7,197 nucleotides of DNA from an uncultured Saprospiraceae bacterium (lineage in GTDB: Bacteria; Bacteroidota; Bacteroidia; Chitinophagales; Saprospiraceae), in contig CALIQO010000295.1 in assembly GCA_938044055.1 (NCBI GenBank), forward strand, positions 1-7,197. The letters run 5' to 3'. The translations under genes were made by a program, and so were the position numbers. Below, one piece after another: positions 1-6,370 of this stretch. The stretch's first letter is position 1. Every line of letters begins with the position of its first letter. Under the pieces are notes generated by a model. That model was not told the DNA's origin and ran no database searches. It saw only the letters and a program-made list of their open reading frames with translations.

Positions 1-1
1 T

Positions 2-682
2 GCTGCCACTAATCTAGGTGCCATTTATCGCCAAGATGATGAACCTTTTACAGCCGATTTTTGGTCTAGGATAGAGGTTGTAGAATTTGATTATGCACCA
101 CTTCATGTAAGTCGTGACTATTATGAAAACATATTTAACCCTCAGAAAAACAAAATGCTAACCTTACAGGATCTGGTAAGAAAATATTTTATGTATTATC
201 ACGCGCCTAAGGAACCAGAGAATAAGGCAGTTTATTTCTCGAAGCAGTTTCTAGAATTTACCTTACTCCCTAAAGCTGACGAAGAGATAAAAAGAATCAA
301 TCTTTCCAACTACATAAATGAATATTTTTCCAATGATGTTACCCAAGACGAATCTGCTGTAAGCCCGGAAGAGGCAATTAAAATCTCGATGAAAAGGTTG
401 AAAGAATTTCAAGGATTTACACCCGAAGAATTCTATGATATTTTTGACCATTTCATAAATAACCAGAATTTAAGAACCAAGCGGTTTAGTACTATGAAAG
501 CCTTAGACAATGACTTGTATGAGCATTACAAGGTATTGGTGCTTTGTATCGGCCATATTGAATCTTGTCTGAGACACCTCAGAGATATATTTTATTCCTC
601 TGCGGGTCAGACTGAAATAGAAGGAACGAATAGAGAATTTATTAAATGCATTCACCTTCTTGATCTTATGGGTAAGATGTAG
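2..682 (+). CDS. Probable AAA+ ATPase, C-terminal part (5' end outside window)
   Basis: The reading frame is open from base 2, so the true start lies upstream; the ATG at 155 is internal. 226 residues are visible, ending in tandem stops (TAG at 680, TGA at 683). Visible residues 2-34 fit the sensor-1 to arginine-finger stretch of sigma-54-activator AAA+ domains without gaps: ATN at 2-4 matches the ATNRDL motif, then F16, D19, R23, V26-V27 and P33-L34 fall where F, D, R, VV and PL occur in the family's FREDLYYRLNVV...PPL segment. R23 would be the arginine finger; the first Arg of that pair is Thr17 here. The next 190 residues are helix-rich, with no GNVREL-like sensor-2 motif and no Fis-type helix-turn-helix, so this is probably not an ordinary transcription activator. 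P-loop, Walker B and GAFTGA positions are not visible. The AAA+ call rests on motif spacing alone; the C-terminal region is unrecognised. Confidence 0.5.
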   Translation, partial: AATNLGAIYRQDDEPFTADFWSRIEVVEFDYAPLHVSRDYYENIFNPQKNKMLTLQDLVRKYFMYYHAPKEPENKAVYFSKQFLEFTLLPKADEEIKRINLSNYINEYFSNDVTQDESAVSPEEAIKISMKRLKEFQGFTPEEFYDIFDHFINNQNLRTKRFSTMKALDNDLYEHYKVLVLCIGHIESCLRHLRDIFYSSAGQTEIEGTNREFIKCIHLLDLMGKM

Positions 683-703
683 TGAATTGTAATTGCCGAT
701 AGA

Positions 704-717
704 CATAAAATTTTATG
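704..717. terminator. AT-rich perfect palindrome between convergent genes, possible weak terminator
   Basis: CATAAAATTTTATG is a perfect 14-bp palindrome in the 44-bp gap between the convergent genes ending at 682 and 727. Its position suits a shared transcription end, and each strand reads TTTTAT in its second half. However, there is no G+C-rich stem and no loop, so a stable RNA hairpin is doubtful. Chance in AT-rich DNA is a real alternative. Confidence 0.22.
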
Positions 718-726
718 AAGGACTTC

Positions 727-1077
727 CTACCAATAAGATTTCTCTAGTGTAACCTCAGTTTTACAACCTGTAGACTTTTCTGTCACTCTAGCGGTGATAG
801 GTAATTGCTGATATGATACACTAATTGCAGAAGCTTTGAAATCTGGATCGTGACTCCACTCAATGTCATATTCTTCATGAGAAATGATGATTGCTTCCTT
901 AAGAATCATTACAGGAAAAGCGACAGTCTGCGCTGTCTTAGGATTGAAAGAACAGAATGGTTCTATCATTAATTCGAATCCACAAGAAAGCTCGCTTAAA
1001 CCATCATCATTGCTACAACTACTAAATAGTGCAGTGATTACTATCGAGATAACATAGATCTTATTCATTAATTTCAT
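727..1077 (-). CDS. Small lipoprotein with a beta-rich Ig/SprB-repeat-like domain
   Basis: This 116-residue protein starts with a short hydrophobic signal peptide ending in the lipobox LFSSC, so signal peptidase II should cleave before Cys21. The mature protein begins CSNDD; acidic residues just after the cysteine resemble the lipoprotein export signal that sends Bacteroidota lipoproteins to the cell surface, so a surface-exposed outer-membrane location is possible. Three further cysteines (32, 42, 105) could form one disulfide. Residues about 70-112 have the pattern of Ig-like or SprB-type beta repeats (Y-x-I-x-W, then V-T-x-x-S-T-G-C and alternating beta residues). No specific function is recognised. 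A second Met at residue 4 could also be the start; neither has a clear ribosome binding site. It is convergent with the upstream gene and separated from the AraC gene behind it by 223 bp, so it is probably transcribed alone. Confidence 0.75.
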   Translation of the reverse strand: MKLMNKIYVISIVITALFSSCSNDDGLSELSCGFELMIEPFCSFNPKTAQTVAFPVMILKEAIIISHEEYDIEWSHDPDFKASAISVSYQQLPITARVTEKSTGCKTEVTLEKSYW

Positions 1078-1280
1078 AGGAATCGTTTTAATGGAATTCC
1101 AAGCTTTCTTTTACTATGATCCATTGAGTACTTATAGTGTTGCCTAAACATTTATAATTATTTCACTTCGTATTCTAAATAGTAATTCAATAATTGTAGA
1201 GGTTAATTCAAGCCTACTTATATACCTTCTATTCTTAATCACTTTAAAATAGTAAGATTAAAATTCAATTACTTGATTAT

Positions 1281-1296
1281 AACGCTATTGAGCGCC
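1281..1296 (-). terminator. Weak hairpin just after the AraC gene
   Basis: On the minus strand GGCGCT, loop CAAT, then AGCGTT can form a 6-bp stem with two G-U pairs, starting 5 bp after the AraC stop codon. The following bases are TTATAAT-like rather than a clean U-tract, so termination would be inefficient. The rest of 1078-1300 is AT-rich and must hold the promoter of the lipoprotein gene, but no TAnnTTTG box on the minus strand could be singled out. Confidence 0.3.
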
Positions 1297-1300
1297 TATA

Positions 1301-2149
1301 CTACTTCTTCACATACCTATTCTTAAACTTGCTGGGATTTTCTTGGGTTACTTTTTTAAATATCCTGTTGTAATAAGAAAGGCTCTGAAATCCAGATTGA
1401 TAGCAAGCATCACTCACACTTTCTCCAGTCATCAGATGGCGTTTAGATTGACTGACTCTGTAGCGATTTAAAAATTCAACGAAGGTATAAGTAGTCATCT
1501 TCTTGAAATAACGACAGAAAGCTTCCTTGGTCAGAAAACAAATTCCTGCTATTTCATTCAACTCAATTTTTCTATGGTAATTGCTGTCAATGTATGTATG
1601 TATCAACCGCATCCGCTCTTGATCCTTGCTAGTATGCTTATTGTGATATGGATTATCATGCAACGTTTCAACTTGATCAATTTCTGAAATCAATTGCAAT
1701 ACTTCTATCAGTTGCAGATACTGTTGAACAGGATTGAGGTGCTCTAGGGCAAATAATTTGCTTCCGATAAGTGGAAGCACATAGCCCGAAAATGCCAAAC
1801 CCATTTTAGATTGCTCGAAAAGTTTTTTTATTCCTACCAACTCTAGCGCATGGGTGAAATGTTGTTCTACAAATTCCTTTTTAAGATGGACAACTACTTT
1901 CTGGTAATCGGTATCTACACCATAATCAAAGTTTAAATGAGGAATATTAGAACCAATCAAGACCAAATCACTGCCCTTGTAAGTTGAGATATGATCCCCT
2001 ACATGGCGCGTACCTGTCGCTCCTATTATATAAACCAACTCGTATTCTGGATGTGAATGCCAGAAGAAGAGATCGCTTAGACGTGGGTTAAACATGATGC
2101 TGAAAGATCGGTTGTCCTGACTTGTTATGGTTTCTAGTTGTACCTTCAT
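1301..2149 (-). CDS. AraC-family transcriptional regulator with N-terminal cupin sensor
   Basis: A 282-residue one-component regulator of the usual AraC length (about 280-300). The N-terminal half is a cupin-type ligand domain: FFWHSHPEYELVYI (residues 28-41) carries the conserved H31-x-H33-x-E35 cluster, followed by a G-rich strand turn near 43-51 and H71. The C-terminal half has the two helix-turn-helix units of the family: about 196-219 (IELNEIAGICFLTKEAFCRYF) and about 244-268 (SVSDACYQSGFQSLSYYNRIF), with the typical NPSKF tail motif at 271-275. It should bind direct-repeat half-sites in DNA and respond to a small molecule held in the cupin pocket. It is transcribed divergently from the dioxygenase gene across 161 bp, so the adjacent cluster 2311-6310 is the obvious target, along with itself. 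The ligand is unknown; proteins with this cupin often sense sugars or related compounds. Confidence 0.93.
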   Translation of the reverse strand: MKVQLETITSQDNRSFSIMFNPRLSDLFFWHSHPEYELVYIIGATGTRHVGDHISTYKGSDLVLIGSNIPHLNFDYGVDTDYQKVVVHLKKEFVEQHFTHALELVGIKKLFEQSKMGLAFSGYVLPLIGSKLFALEHLNPVQQYLQLIEVLQLISEIDQVETLHDNPYHNKHTSKDQERMRLIHTYIDSNYHRKIELNEIAGICFLTKEAFCRYFKKMTTYTFVEFLNRYRVSQSKRHLMTGESVSDACYQSGFQSLSYYNRIFKKVTQENPSKFKNRYVKK

Positions 2150-2310
2150 TTTAAGACAAAATTGTATTCTAGGTGCATATTGTTTCTCTATTTAATCAAT
2201 ATTGTACAATTAGTTGTCAAAATCGGTAAAATTGTTTCAATCTCAATCTATTTACTTTACAGTATTATGGTGAATTACAATCACTTCATTGTTTAGAAAA
2301 CCTATGTATC
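2150..2310. promoter_or_regulatory. Divergent promoter/operator region with repeated ATTGT motif
   Basis: This 161-bp gap must contain the promoters of both the AraC gene and the dioxygenase cluster. ATTGT occurs on the plus strand at 2161, 2179, 2201, 2231 and 2288, and on the minus strand at 2206-2210 and 2277-2281. Some copies form dyads: ATTGTACAAT (2201-2210, perfect palindrome), ACAAT-N6-ATTGT (2277-2292) and ACAA-N2-TTGT (2156-2165). ATTGTTTC occurs twice, 52 bp apart (2179, 2231), each followed by CTATTTA (2188, 2248). A tentative plus-strand promoter is TTG at 2232-2234, an 18-bp spacer and TACTTTAC at 2253-2260, which matches TAnnTTTG in four of six fixed positions. The motif cluster is seen directly; its role as an AraC operator and the promoter assignment are inferences. 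Confidence 0.5.
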
Positions 2311-3294
2311 ATGAATAATGAAAAAGAAACGATGGCAGCGTCTATGATTCCAGAAAATCAACACAAAGACATTCCAGGTAACCCTTCTACAGCTAAAAGC
2401 AGTAAGGTTAAGTTAAGAACAACAGCAACTGCAGATACCCTTCGTGTTCTGACCATGGAGGACTGGGAGTTCTGGAAGCACAATGGTTACGTAGTAGTAA
2501 AGGAAGTTGTGCCACGAGCACAAGCCCAGGCGACAGCACAATTTTTGTGGGAGTTCGATGAAAAGGATCCAGACAATATGGATACGTGGTATGCTCCGCC
2601 AAGAGCAGAAATGCAGATGAAAGAGCTTGCAGGTACTGGAATGGTAGAAGTATATAACCATCAGTCACTCTGGAACAATCGACAGACACAACGCCTATAT
2701 GATGCATTCGTAGATGTATGGGGTATGGAGGAATTATGGGTTACCATAGATAGGGCCAACTTAAATTTCCCGATAAGGCCAGGACACGAATACAAGGGTT
2801 TTATTCACTGGGATTATGACCCGGAAACAAAACCACAGAATGTCCAAGGCGTCTTAGCTCTTGCTGATCAGATGGATGAAAATATGGGTGGCTTCCAGTG
2901 CATCCCTTGGTTGTTTAGGAACTACGACACATGGAAGCTTACACAACCAGAAGACAGAGACCATTTTAAACCAGATATTACTGACTTAAAAGACAAGCTA
3001 GTAAAGGTGCCTCTAGAGGCAGGAGACTTATTGATTTTTAATAGTGCAGAGCCCCATGGAATAAGACCCAACCATTCTAAAGATAAAGTAAGAATAGCAC
3101 AATATATATCTATGATGCCTGCTCAGGAAGAAAATGAAGCATTGAAAAAATGGCGTGTAAACTCTTGGTCCAAGCGAATAGCGCCAGAAGGGTATGCCTT
3201 TCCAGGCGATCCCAGAAACTGGGAGCAGACGAAATATGATAGAGCAGTGTTGACAGAATTGGGAGAGAAGTTATTGGGATTAAAAAAATGGTGA
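2311..3294 (+). CDS. PhyH-family Fe(II)/2-oxoglutarate-dependent dioxygenase
   Basis: This 327-residue protein belongs to the phytanoyl-CoA dioxygenase-like superfamily, cytoplasmic enzymes that use Fe(II), O2 and 2-oxoglutarate to hydroxylate a small substrate. The domain starts near residue 50 with the family's opening (FWKHNGYVVVKEVV). The iron facial triad is visible as H166-W-D168 in FIHWDYD and H249 in the EPHG motif; R261, 12 residues after H249, is placed to bind the 2-oxoglutarate carboxylate. All catalytic positions are present, so the enzyme should be active. The first 45 residues are polar, low in complexity and outside the domain; Met8 (2332), preceded by an A/G-rich stretch, is an alternative start. 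It is the first gene of the cluster; the dehydrogenase follows after 3 bp, suggesting translational coupling. The family covers very different substrates (acyl-CoAs, ectoine, antibiotics), so the substrate is open; the context suggests an imported metabolite. Confidence 0.9.
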   Translation: MNNEKETMAASMIPENQHKDIPGNPSTAKSSKVKLRTTATADTLRVLTMEDWEFWKHNGYVVVKEVVPRAQAQATAQFLWEFDEKDPDNMDTWYAPPRAEMQMKELAGTGMVEVYNHQSLWNNRQTQRLYDAFVDVWGMEELWVTIDRANLNFPIRPGHEYKGFIHWDYDPETKPQNVQGVLALADQMDENMGGFQCIPWLFRNYDTWKLTQPEDRDHFKPDITDLKDKLVKVPLEAGDLLIFNSAEPHGIRPNHSKDKVRIAQYISMMPAQEENEALKKWRVNSWSKRIAPEGYAFPGDPRNWEQTKYDRAVLTELGEKLLGLKKW

Positions 3295-3297
3295 TGT

Positions 3298-4086
3298 ATG
3301 GACTTACAACTTAATGGAAAGATTGTTTTCATCAGTGGATCAACAGCCGGGATAGGGTATAGCACGGCGGAAGTATTTCTGCGAGAAGGGGCTACTGTTT
3401 ATATCAATGGTCGATCAACTTCATCGGTTGATAAAGCAATTGAGCGATTGAAGGAAATTTCTTCAGAGGTACATGGGATAGCTACAGACTTTTCTGACAA
3501 GGAATCGGTTGTTGAATTGATTGATCAGTTACCAGAAATAGACATTCTTATTAATAATGTAGGCATCTATATTTCACAACCCTTTTTCGAGACTTCTGAT
3601 GAAGACTGGCAGAGACAGTATGAAGTTAATGTCATGAGTGGGGTCAGGCTTTCAAGGTATTTTATGGAAGGTATGCTCAAGAAAAACTGGGGACGGATTC
3701 TTTTCATTTCTAGTGAATGTGCTAGCCTGGTACCTTCTGATCTCATTGCTTACAGCACAACCAAGGCAGCTATACTCGCCGTGTCAAGAGGACTGGCCCA
3801 GTTGACGAAAGGAACGGGCGTAACTGTTAATACTGTAATTCCTGGTTCCACCATGACGGAAGGAGCAGACCAGTTTCTCACAGACTTGGCCCGGAAAAAA
3901 AATAAAACCAATGCTGAAGTAGAGGCAGATTTTTTCAAAGAAGTCAGGACTTCCTCCTTACTCCAGCGATTTGCGACGGTAGAAGAAATTGCCAATAGTA
4001 TTGTGTATTTTTCTAGCCCGCTTGCTGCAGCTACTAATGGAGCAGCCATAAAATGTGATGGAGGAAGCATGGGCGGAATTGTCTAA
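3298..4086 (+). CDS. Short-chain dehydrogenase/reductase (classical SDR)
   Basis: A 262-residue classical SDR of normal length. The Rossmann nucleotide motif is SGSTAGIG (residues 13-20, G14-x3-G18-x-G20). NGR at 37-39 after the second strand suggests NADP(H) preference. D64 would contact the adenine, NNVG at 86-89 replaces the common NNAG, and the catalytic tetrad is N111, S139, Y152 and K156 (YSTTK). The C-terminal PGSTMTEG segment and the DGG near 254-256 are also typical. It should interconvert an alcohol and a ketone or aldehyde in the cytoplasm. Such proteins are often labelled 3-oxoacyl-ACP reductase, but nothing here points to fatty acid synthesis. Its ATG lies 3 bp after the dioxygenase stop; an ATG overlapping that stop (3294) is out of frame and not used. 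A role in oxidising the product, or a precursor, of the dioxygenase reaction is inferred from this coupling. Confidence 0.92.
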   Translation: MDLQLNGKIVFISGSTAGIGYSTAEVFLREGATVYINGRSTSSVDKAIERLKEISSEVHGIATDFSDKESVVELIDQLPEIDILINNVGIYISQPFFETSDEDWQRQYEVNVMSGVRLSRYFMEGMLKKNWGRILFISSECASLVPSDLIAYSTTKAAILAVSRGLAQLTKGTGVTVNTVIPGSTMTEGADQFLTDLARKKNKTNAEVEADFFKEVRTSSLLQRFATVEEIANSIVYFSSPLAAATNGAAIKCDGGSMGGIV

Positions 4087-4112
4087 AAACCATAATCTAA
4101 GAAACAAACAAA

Positions 4113-4559
4113 ATGAATCAAAGGAAGACGATTTTATTGAACTTGCTTATTATCTTTTCACTATTCTCAGCGTGCAACGAGTCAGCTGAAAACAAGCAAG
4201 AAGATCAAGTAGAAAACACAGCAACAATGAATAAGAATGAAGAGCAAGAAAAATTGTTAAGGCATATGGTAATCTTTAAATTCAATGATGATGCAAGTAA
4301 GGATGATGTGAGCAAATTGAATGAAGCTTTTAATGGATTAGCAGAATCGATTCCAGTGGTCAAAGATTTCGAATGGGGAATCAATGACAGTCCTGAGGAT
4401 TTTCATCAAGATTTTACGCATTGTTACTTGTTGACATTCGCTTCTGAAGAAGACAGAGATTCTGTTTATACGCCGCATCCCGATCATCAAGCATTTGTTC
4501 AGAGCCTGCAGCCACATCTAGAGAAAGTCTTTGTGGTAGATTACTGGACCAATCCATAA
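4113..4559 (+). CDS. Lipoprotein with stress-responsive A/B barrel (Dabb) domain
   Basis: 148 residues. The N-terminus is a lipoprotein signal: positive residues (R4, K5), a hydrophobic stretch at 7-18 and lipobox LFSAC, giving a lipidated Cys21. A polar acidic linker (22-48) follows. Residues 49-146 are a Dabb domain, a dimeric alpha/beta-barrel fold: LRHMVIFKF at the first strand, EWGINDSPE at 87-95, FTHCYLLTF at 101-109, HPDHQAFV at 122-129 and the closing strand VFVVDYW at 139-145 all match the family pattern. Dabb proteins have been linked to stress response, cyclisation and related small-molecule chemistry; no activity can be assigned here. The signal places it in the periplasm or outer membrane, away from the cytoplasmic enzymes of the same cluster. 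An in-frame ATG at 4227 (Met39), just before the domain, could in principle yield an unexported form. It follows the dehydrogenase by 26 bp, so it is probably in the same transcript. Confidence 0.88.
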   Translation: MNQRKTILLNLLIIFSLFSACNESAENKQEDQVENTATMNKNEEQEKLLRHMVIFKFNDDASKDDVSKLNEAFNGLAESIPVVKDFEWGINDSPEDFHQDFTHCYLLTFASEEDRDSVYTPHPDHQAFVQSLQPHLEKVFVVDYWTNP

Positions 4560-4604
4560 TACGAGTATAGGCTCATTGCTAACTTATGACAATTAGAAAA
4601 GGCA

Positions 4605-4621
4605 ACCTTATAGAATAGGGT
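4605..4621 (+). promoter_or_regulatory. Small stem-loop upstream of the symporter start
   Basis: ACCTTAT (4605-4611), loop AGA, ATAGGGT (4615-4621) form a 7-bp stem with one G-U pair in the 83-bp gap between the lipoprotein and symporter genes. No U-tract follows, so it is not a terminator. It could mark RNA processing or modulate translation of the symporter, whose ATG is 21 bp downstream, or be fortuitous. Confidence 0.3.
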
Positions 4622-4642
4622 GCATGACTTAAAACGAAATCT

Positions 4643-6310
4643 ATGAACTTTCTTGATTTTTCAATCATAGCTATTTACTTCGGCATCATATTATGGATTG
4701 CTAAGTGGGCTTCCTCTAAGAAAGACAATTCTGAATTTTCATCTGTAGATTATTTTCTTGCTGGAAAAAATCAAGGCTGGTTGGTTATCGGAGCGTCTCT
4801 ATTTGCTTCTAATATTGGTTCAGAAATCATACTGGGAGTATCTGGTGCGGGAGCACGAGCAGATATGCCTATGGCCAATTTTGAAATCTTAGCCTCGCTT
4901 GTATTGATACTCTTCGGTTGGGTATTTGTTCCGTTTTACTTGAGAGCAAGTATTTATACGATGCCTGAGTTTCTAGAGAAGCGGTATTCAAGAGCTTGCC
5001 GGAATTACTTATCTGTGGTTTCTATTCTAGCGTATATCATTACTAAAATATCCCTTATCATATTCGCAGGAGCATTGGTATTCGAAGTACTGGGCATTCC
5101 ATTCTGGACGGGTGCGATTATTACCGTTATAGCTACAGGGTTGTATACTGTCTTAGGTGGTCTTAAAGCCGTGATTTATACTGATATGGTACAAGCAGTT
5201 ATTTTGATTTTAGGGACTGTTGCTGTAGCCATATTCGGGTTGTATCAATTGGGTGGATGGAGTGGTATGATAGAAACCTTATCGATGGCTTCGCTTGAAG
5301 CAGGAAACCCAAGTGTAGATCAATTTTTCAATTTGTGGCGCCCTAAAGAAGATTCTGATTATCCCTGGACAGGCATATTGTTCGGAGCACCGATTCTCGG
5401 TGTCTGGTACTGGTGTACAGATCAGTATATAGTACAGAGAGCCTTGTCTGCTAAAGATGTCAGCAATGCGCGGAAAGGTGCATTGTTCGCAGGCTACTTG
5501 AAGTTGTTGCCTGTCTTTCTATTTTTTATCCCAGGAGTTATAGCATATGCATTGTTACAGAAAGGAATCATCGATTTTTCATTGGAAGATGCAGATCAAG
5601 CTCTGCCAGCTCTGATTACACAAGTTATGCCCAGTGGCCTGAAAGGACTAGCTATTGCAGGCTTACTGGCGGCACTTATGAGTTCTCTTTCTTCTGCATT
5701 TAATTCGAGTTCGACCTTGCTGACGATTGACTTTTATCAGAAATATAGGCCCGATGCATCAGAGAAGGACTTAGTGAGATTCGGCAGATTGGCGACGGTT
5801 ATATTGGTTGTACTGAGTCTCGGTTGGATTCCCTTTATGGATGCCCTGATGGGCGGGGGCATATTTCATTACCTGCAGAGTATCCAAGCATATATATCTC
5901 CACCGATTACGGCCGTATTCTTACTGGGGCTGTTTTTTAAGTGGATCAATGCCAGAGGAGCCATTGTCACCTTATGGCTGGGTTTTGCGATTGGCCTTTT
6001 AAGATTGGTTCTAGAGTTTATGAGTAATAACCAGAATATAACCGTTGACCCTAATGGGTTTTTAGCTTATTTTCTGGACATCAATTTTTTACATTTTGCC
6101 TTATTCCTTTTCTTATTCTGTTCTGTAGTATTGATGGCGGTCAGCAAGATGGGGCAACCACAACCTCCAGAGTCTCTGGCCCTGGTTACTTTTCAGCGAA
6201 AAACAGTTTCAACACCCTTCAGGTTTTCTACCGATGTTGTGTTGACAATTGTGTTGGTAGTTCTGGTTCTCATATTGTGGTGGGTATTTAGTCCTCTAGG
6301 TATAGGGTGA
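4643..6310 (+). CDS. Sodium/solute symporter (SSS/SLC5 family, SGLT-like)
   Basis: A 555-residue inner-membrane protein with about 14 hydrophobic segments (roughly 5-20, 46-70, 80-100, 122-147, 152-172, 180-202, 242-263, 278-303, 329-355, 381-398, 410-432, 437-460, 482-500, 531-550). Family signatures are YFLAGKNQGW (37-46), GASLFASNIGSE (50-61), IYTMPEFLEKRY (104-115), GGLKAVIYTDMVQ (172-184) and WYWCTDQYIVQRAL (255-268). Compared from memory with the Vibrio symporter vSGLT, the Na+-site residues A344, S347 and S348 are kept, as are N57, E61, E81, K287 and the gating Tyr (Y256). The sugar-contacting Gln that follows E61 is Ile62, and the vSGLT Asn260 position is Gly253, so the substrate may not be glucose or galactose. 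It is the last gene of the cluster, 83 bp after the lipoprotein gene, and is followed by hairpins at 6334 and 6371. It probably imports the compound that the upstream enzymes modify. Confidence 0.92.
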   Translation: MNFLDFSIIAIYFGIILWIAKWASSKKDNSEFSSVDYFLAGKNQGWLVIGASLFASNIGSEIILGVSGAGARADMPMANFEILASLVLILFGWVFVPFYLRASIYTMPEFLEKRYSRACRNYLSVVSILAYIITKISLIIFAGALVFEVLGIPFWTGAIITVIATGLYTVLGGLKAVIYTDMVQAVILILGTVAVAIFGLYQLGGWSGMIETLSMASLEAGNPSVDQFFNLWRPKEDSDYPWTGILFGAPILGVWYWCTDQYIVQRALSAKDVSNARKGALFAGYLKLLPVFLFFIPGVIAYALLQKGIIDFSLEDADQALPALITQVMPSGLKGLAIAGLLAALMSSLSSAFNSSSTLLTIDFYQKYRPDASEKDLVRFGRLATVILVVLSLGWIPFMDALMGGGIFHYLQSIQAYISPPITAVFLLGLFFKWINARGAIVTLWLGFAIGLLRLVLEFMSNNQNITVDPNGFLAYFLDINFLHFALFLFLFCSVVLMAVSKMGQPQPPESLALVTFQRKTVSTPFRFSTDVVLTIVLVVLVLILWWVFSPLGIG

Positions 6311-6333
6311 TTCCATATATAAGATACTCGATT

Positions 6334-6353
6334 CTGATCCATTATGGGATCAG
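6334..6353 (+). terminator. Hairpin after the symporter gene
   Basis: CTGATCC (6334-6340) and GGATCAG (6347-6353) form a perfect 7-bp stem around loop ATTATG, extendable by T-A at 6333/6354. It lies 23 bp after the symporter stop. The downstream bases (AGATTTATTG) contain few consecutive Ts, so it may be a weak terminator or a 3'-end stabilising hairpin that works together with the next one. Confidence 0.5.
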
Positions 6354-6370
6354 AGATTTATTGTAAAAGT

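Noticed and set aside
155..682. Treating ATG 155 as the start of the first gene
   Set aside because: The frame is open to base 2 and the upstream residues carry the AAA+ signature, so 155 is an internal Met.
2408..2707. Two overlapping minus-strand frames inside the dioxygenase gene
   Set aside because: They lie wholly antisense to a gene with an intact catalytic triad, and their translations look like reversed-coding shadow, rich in Leu, Ser and Cys without motifs.
3750..4070. Minus-strand 106-codon frame inside the SDR gene
   Set aside because: The opposite strand encodes the SDR catalytic and C-terminal motifs; the antisense frame is a codon-bias shadow.
4113..4559. Naming the Dabb protein a rhamnose or fucose mutarotase
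   Set aside because: The fold class is related, but the sequence follows the general Dabb pattern and no rhamnose or fucose genes are present in the window.
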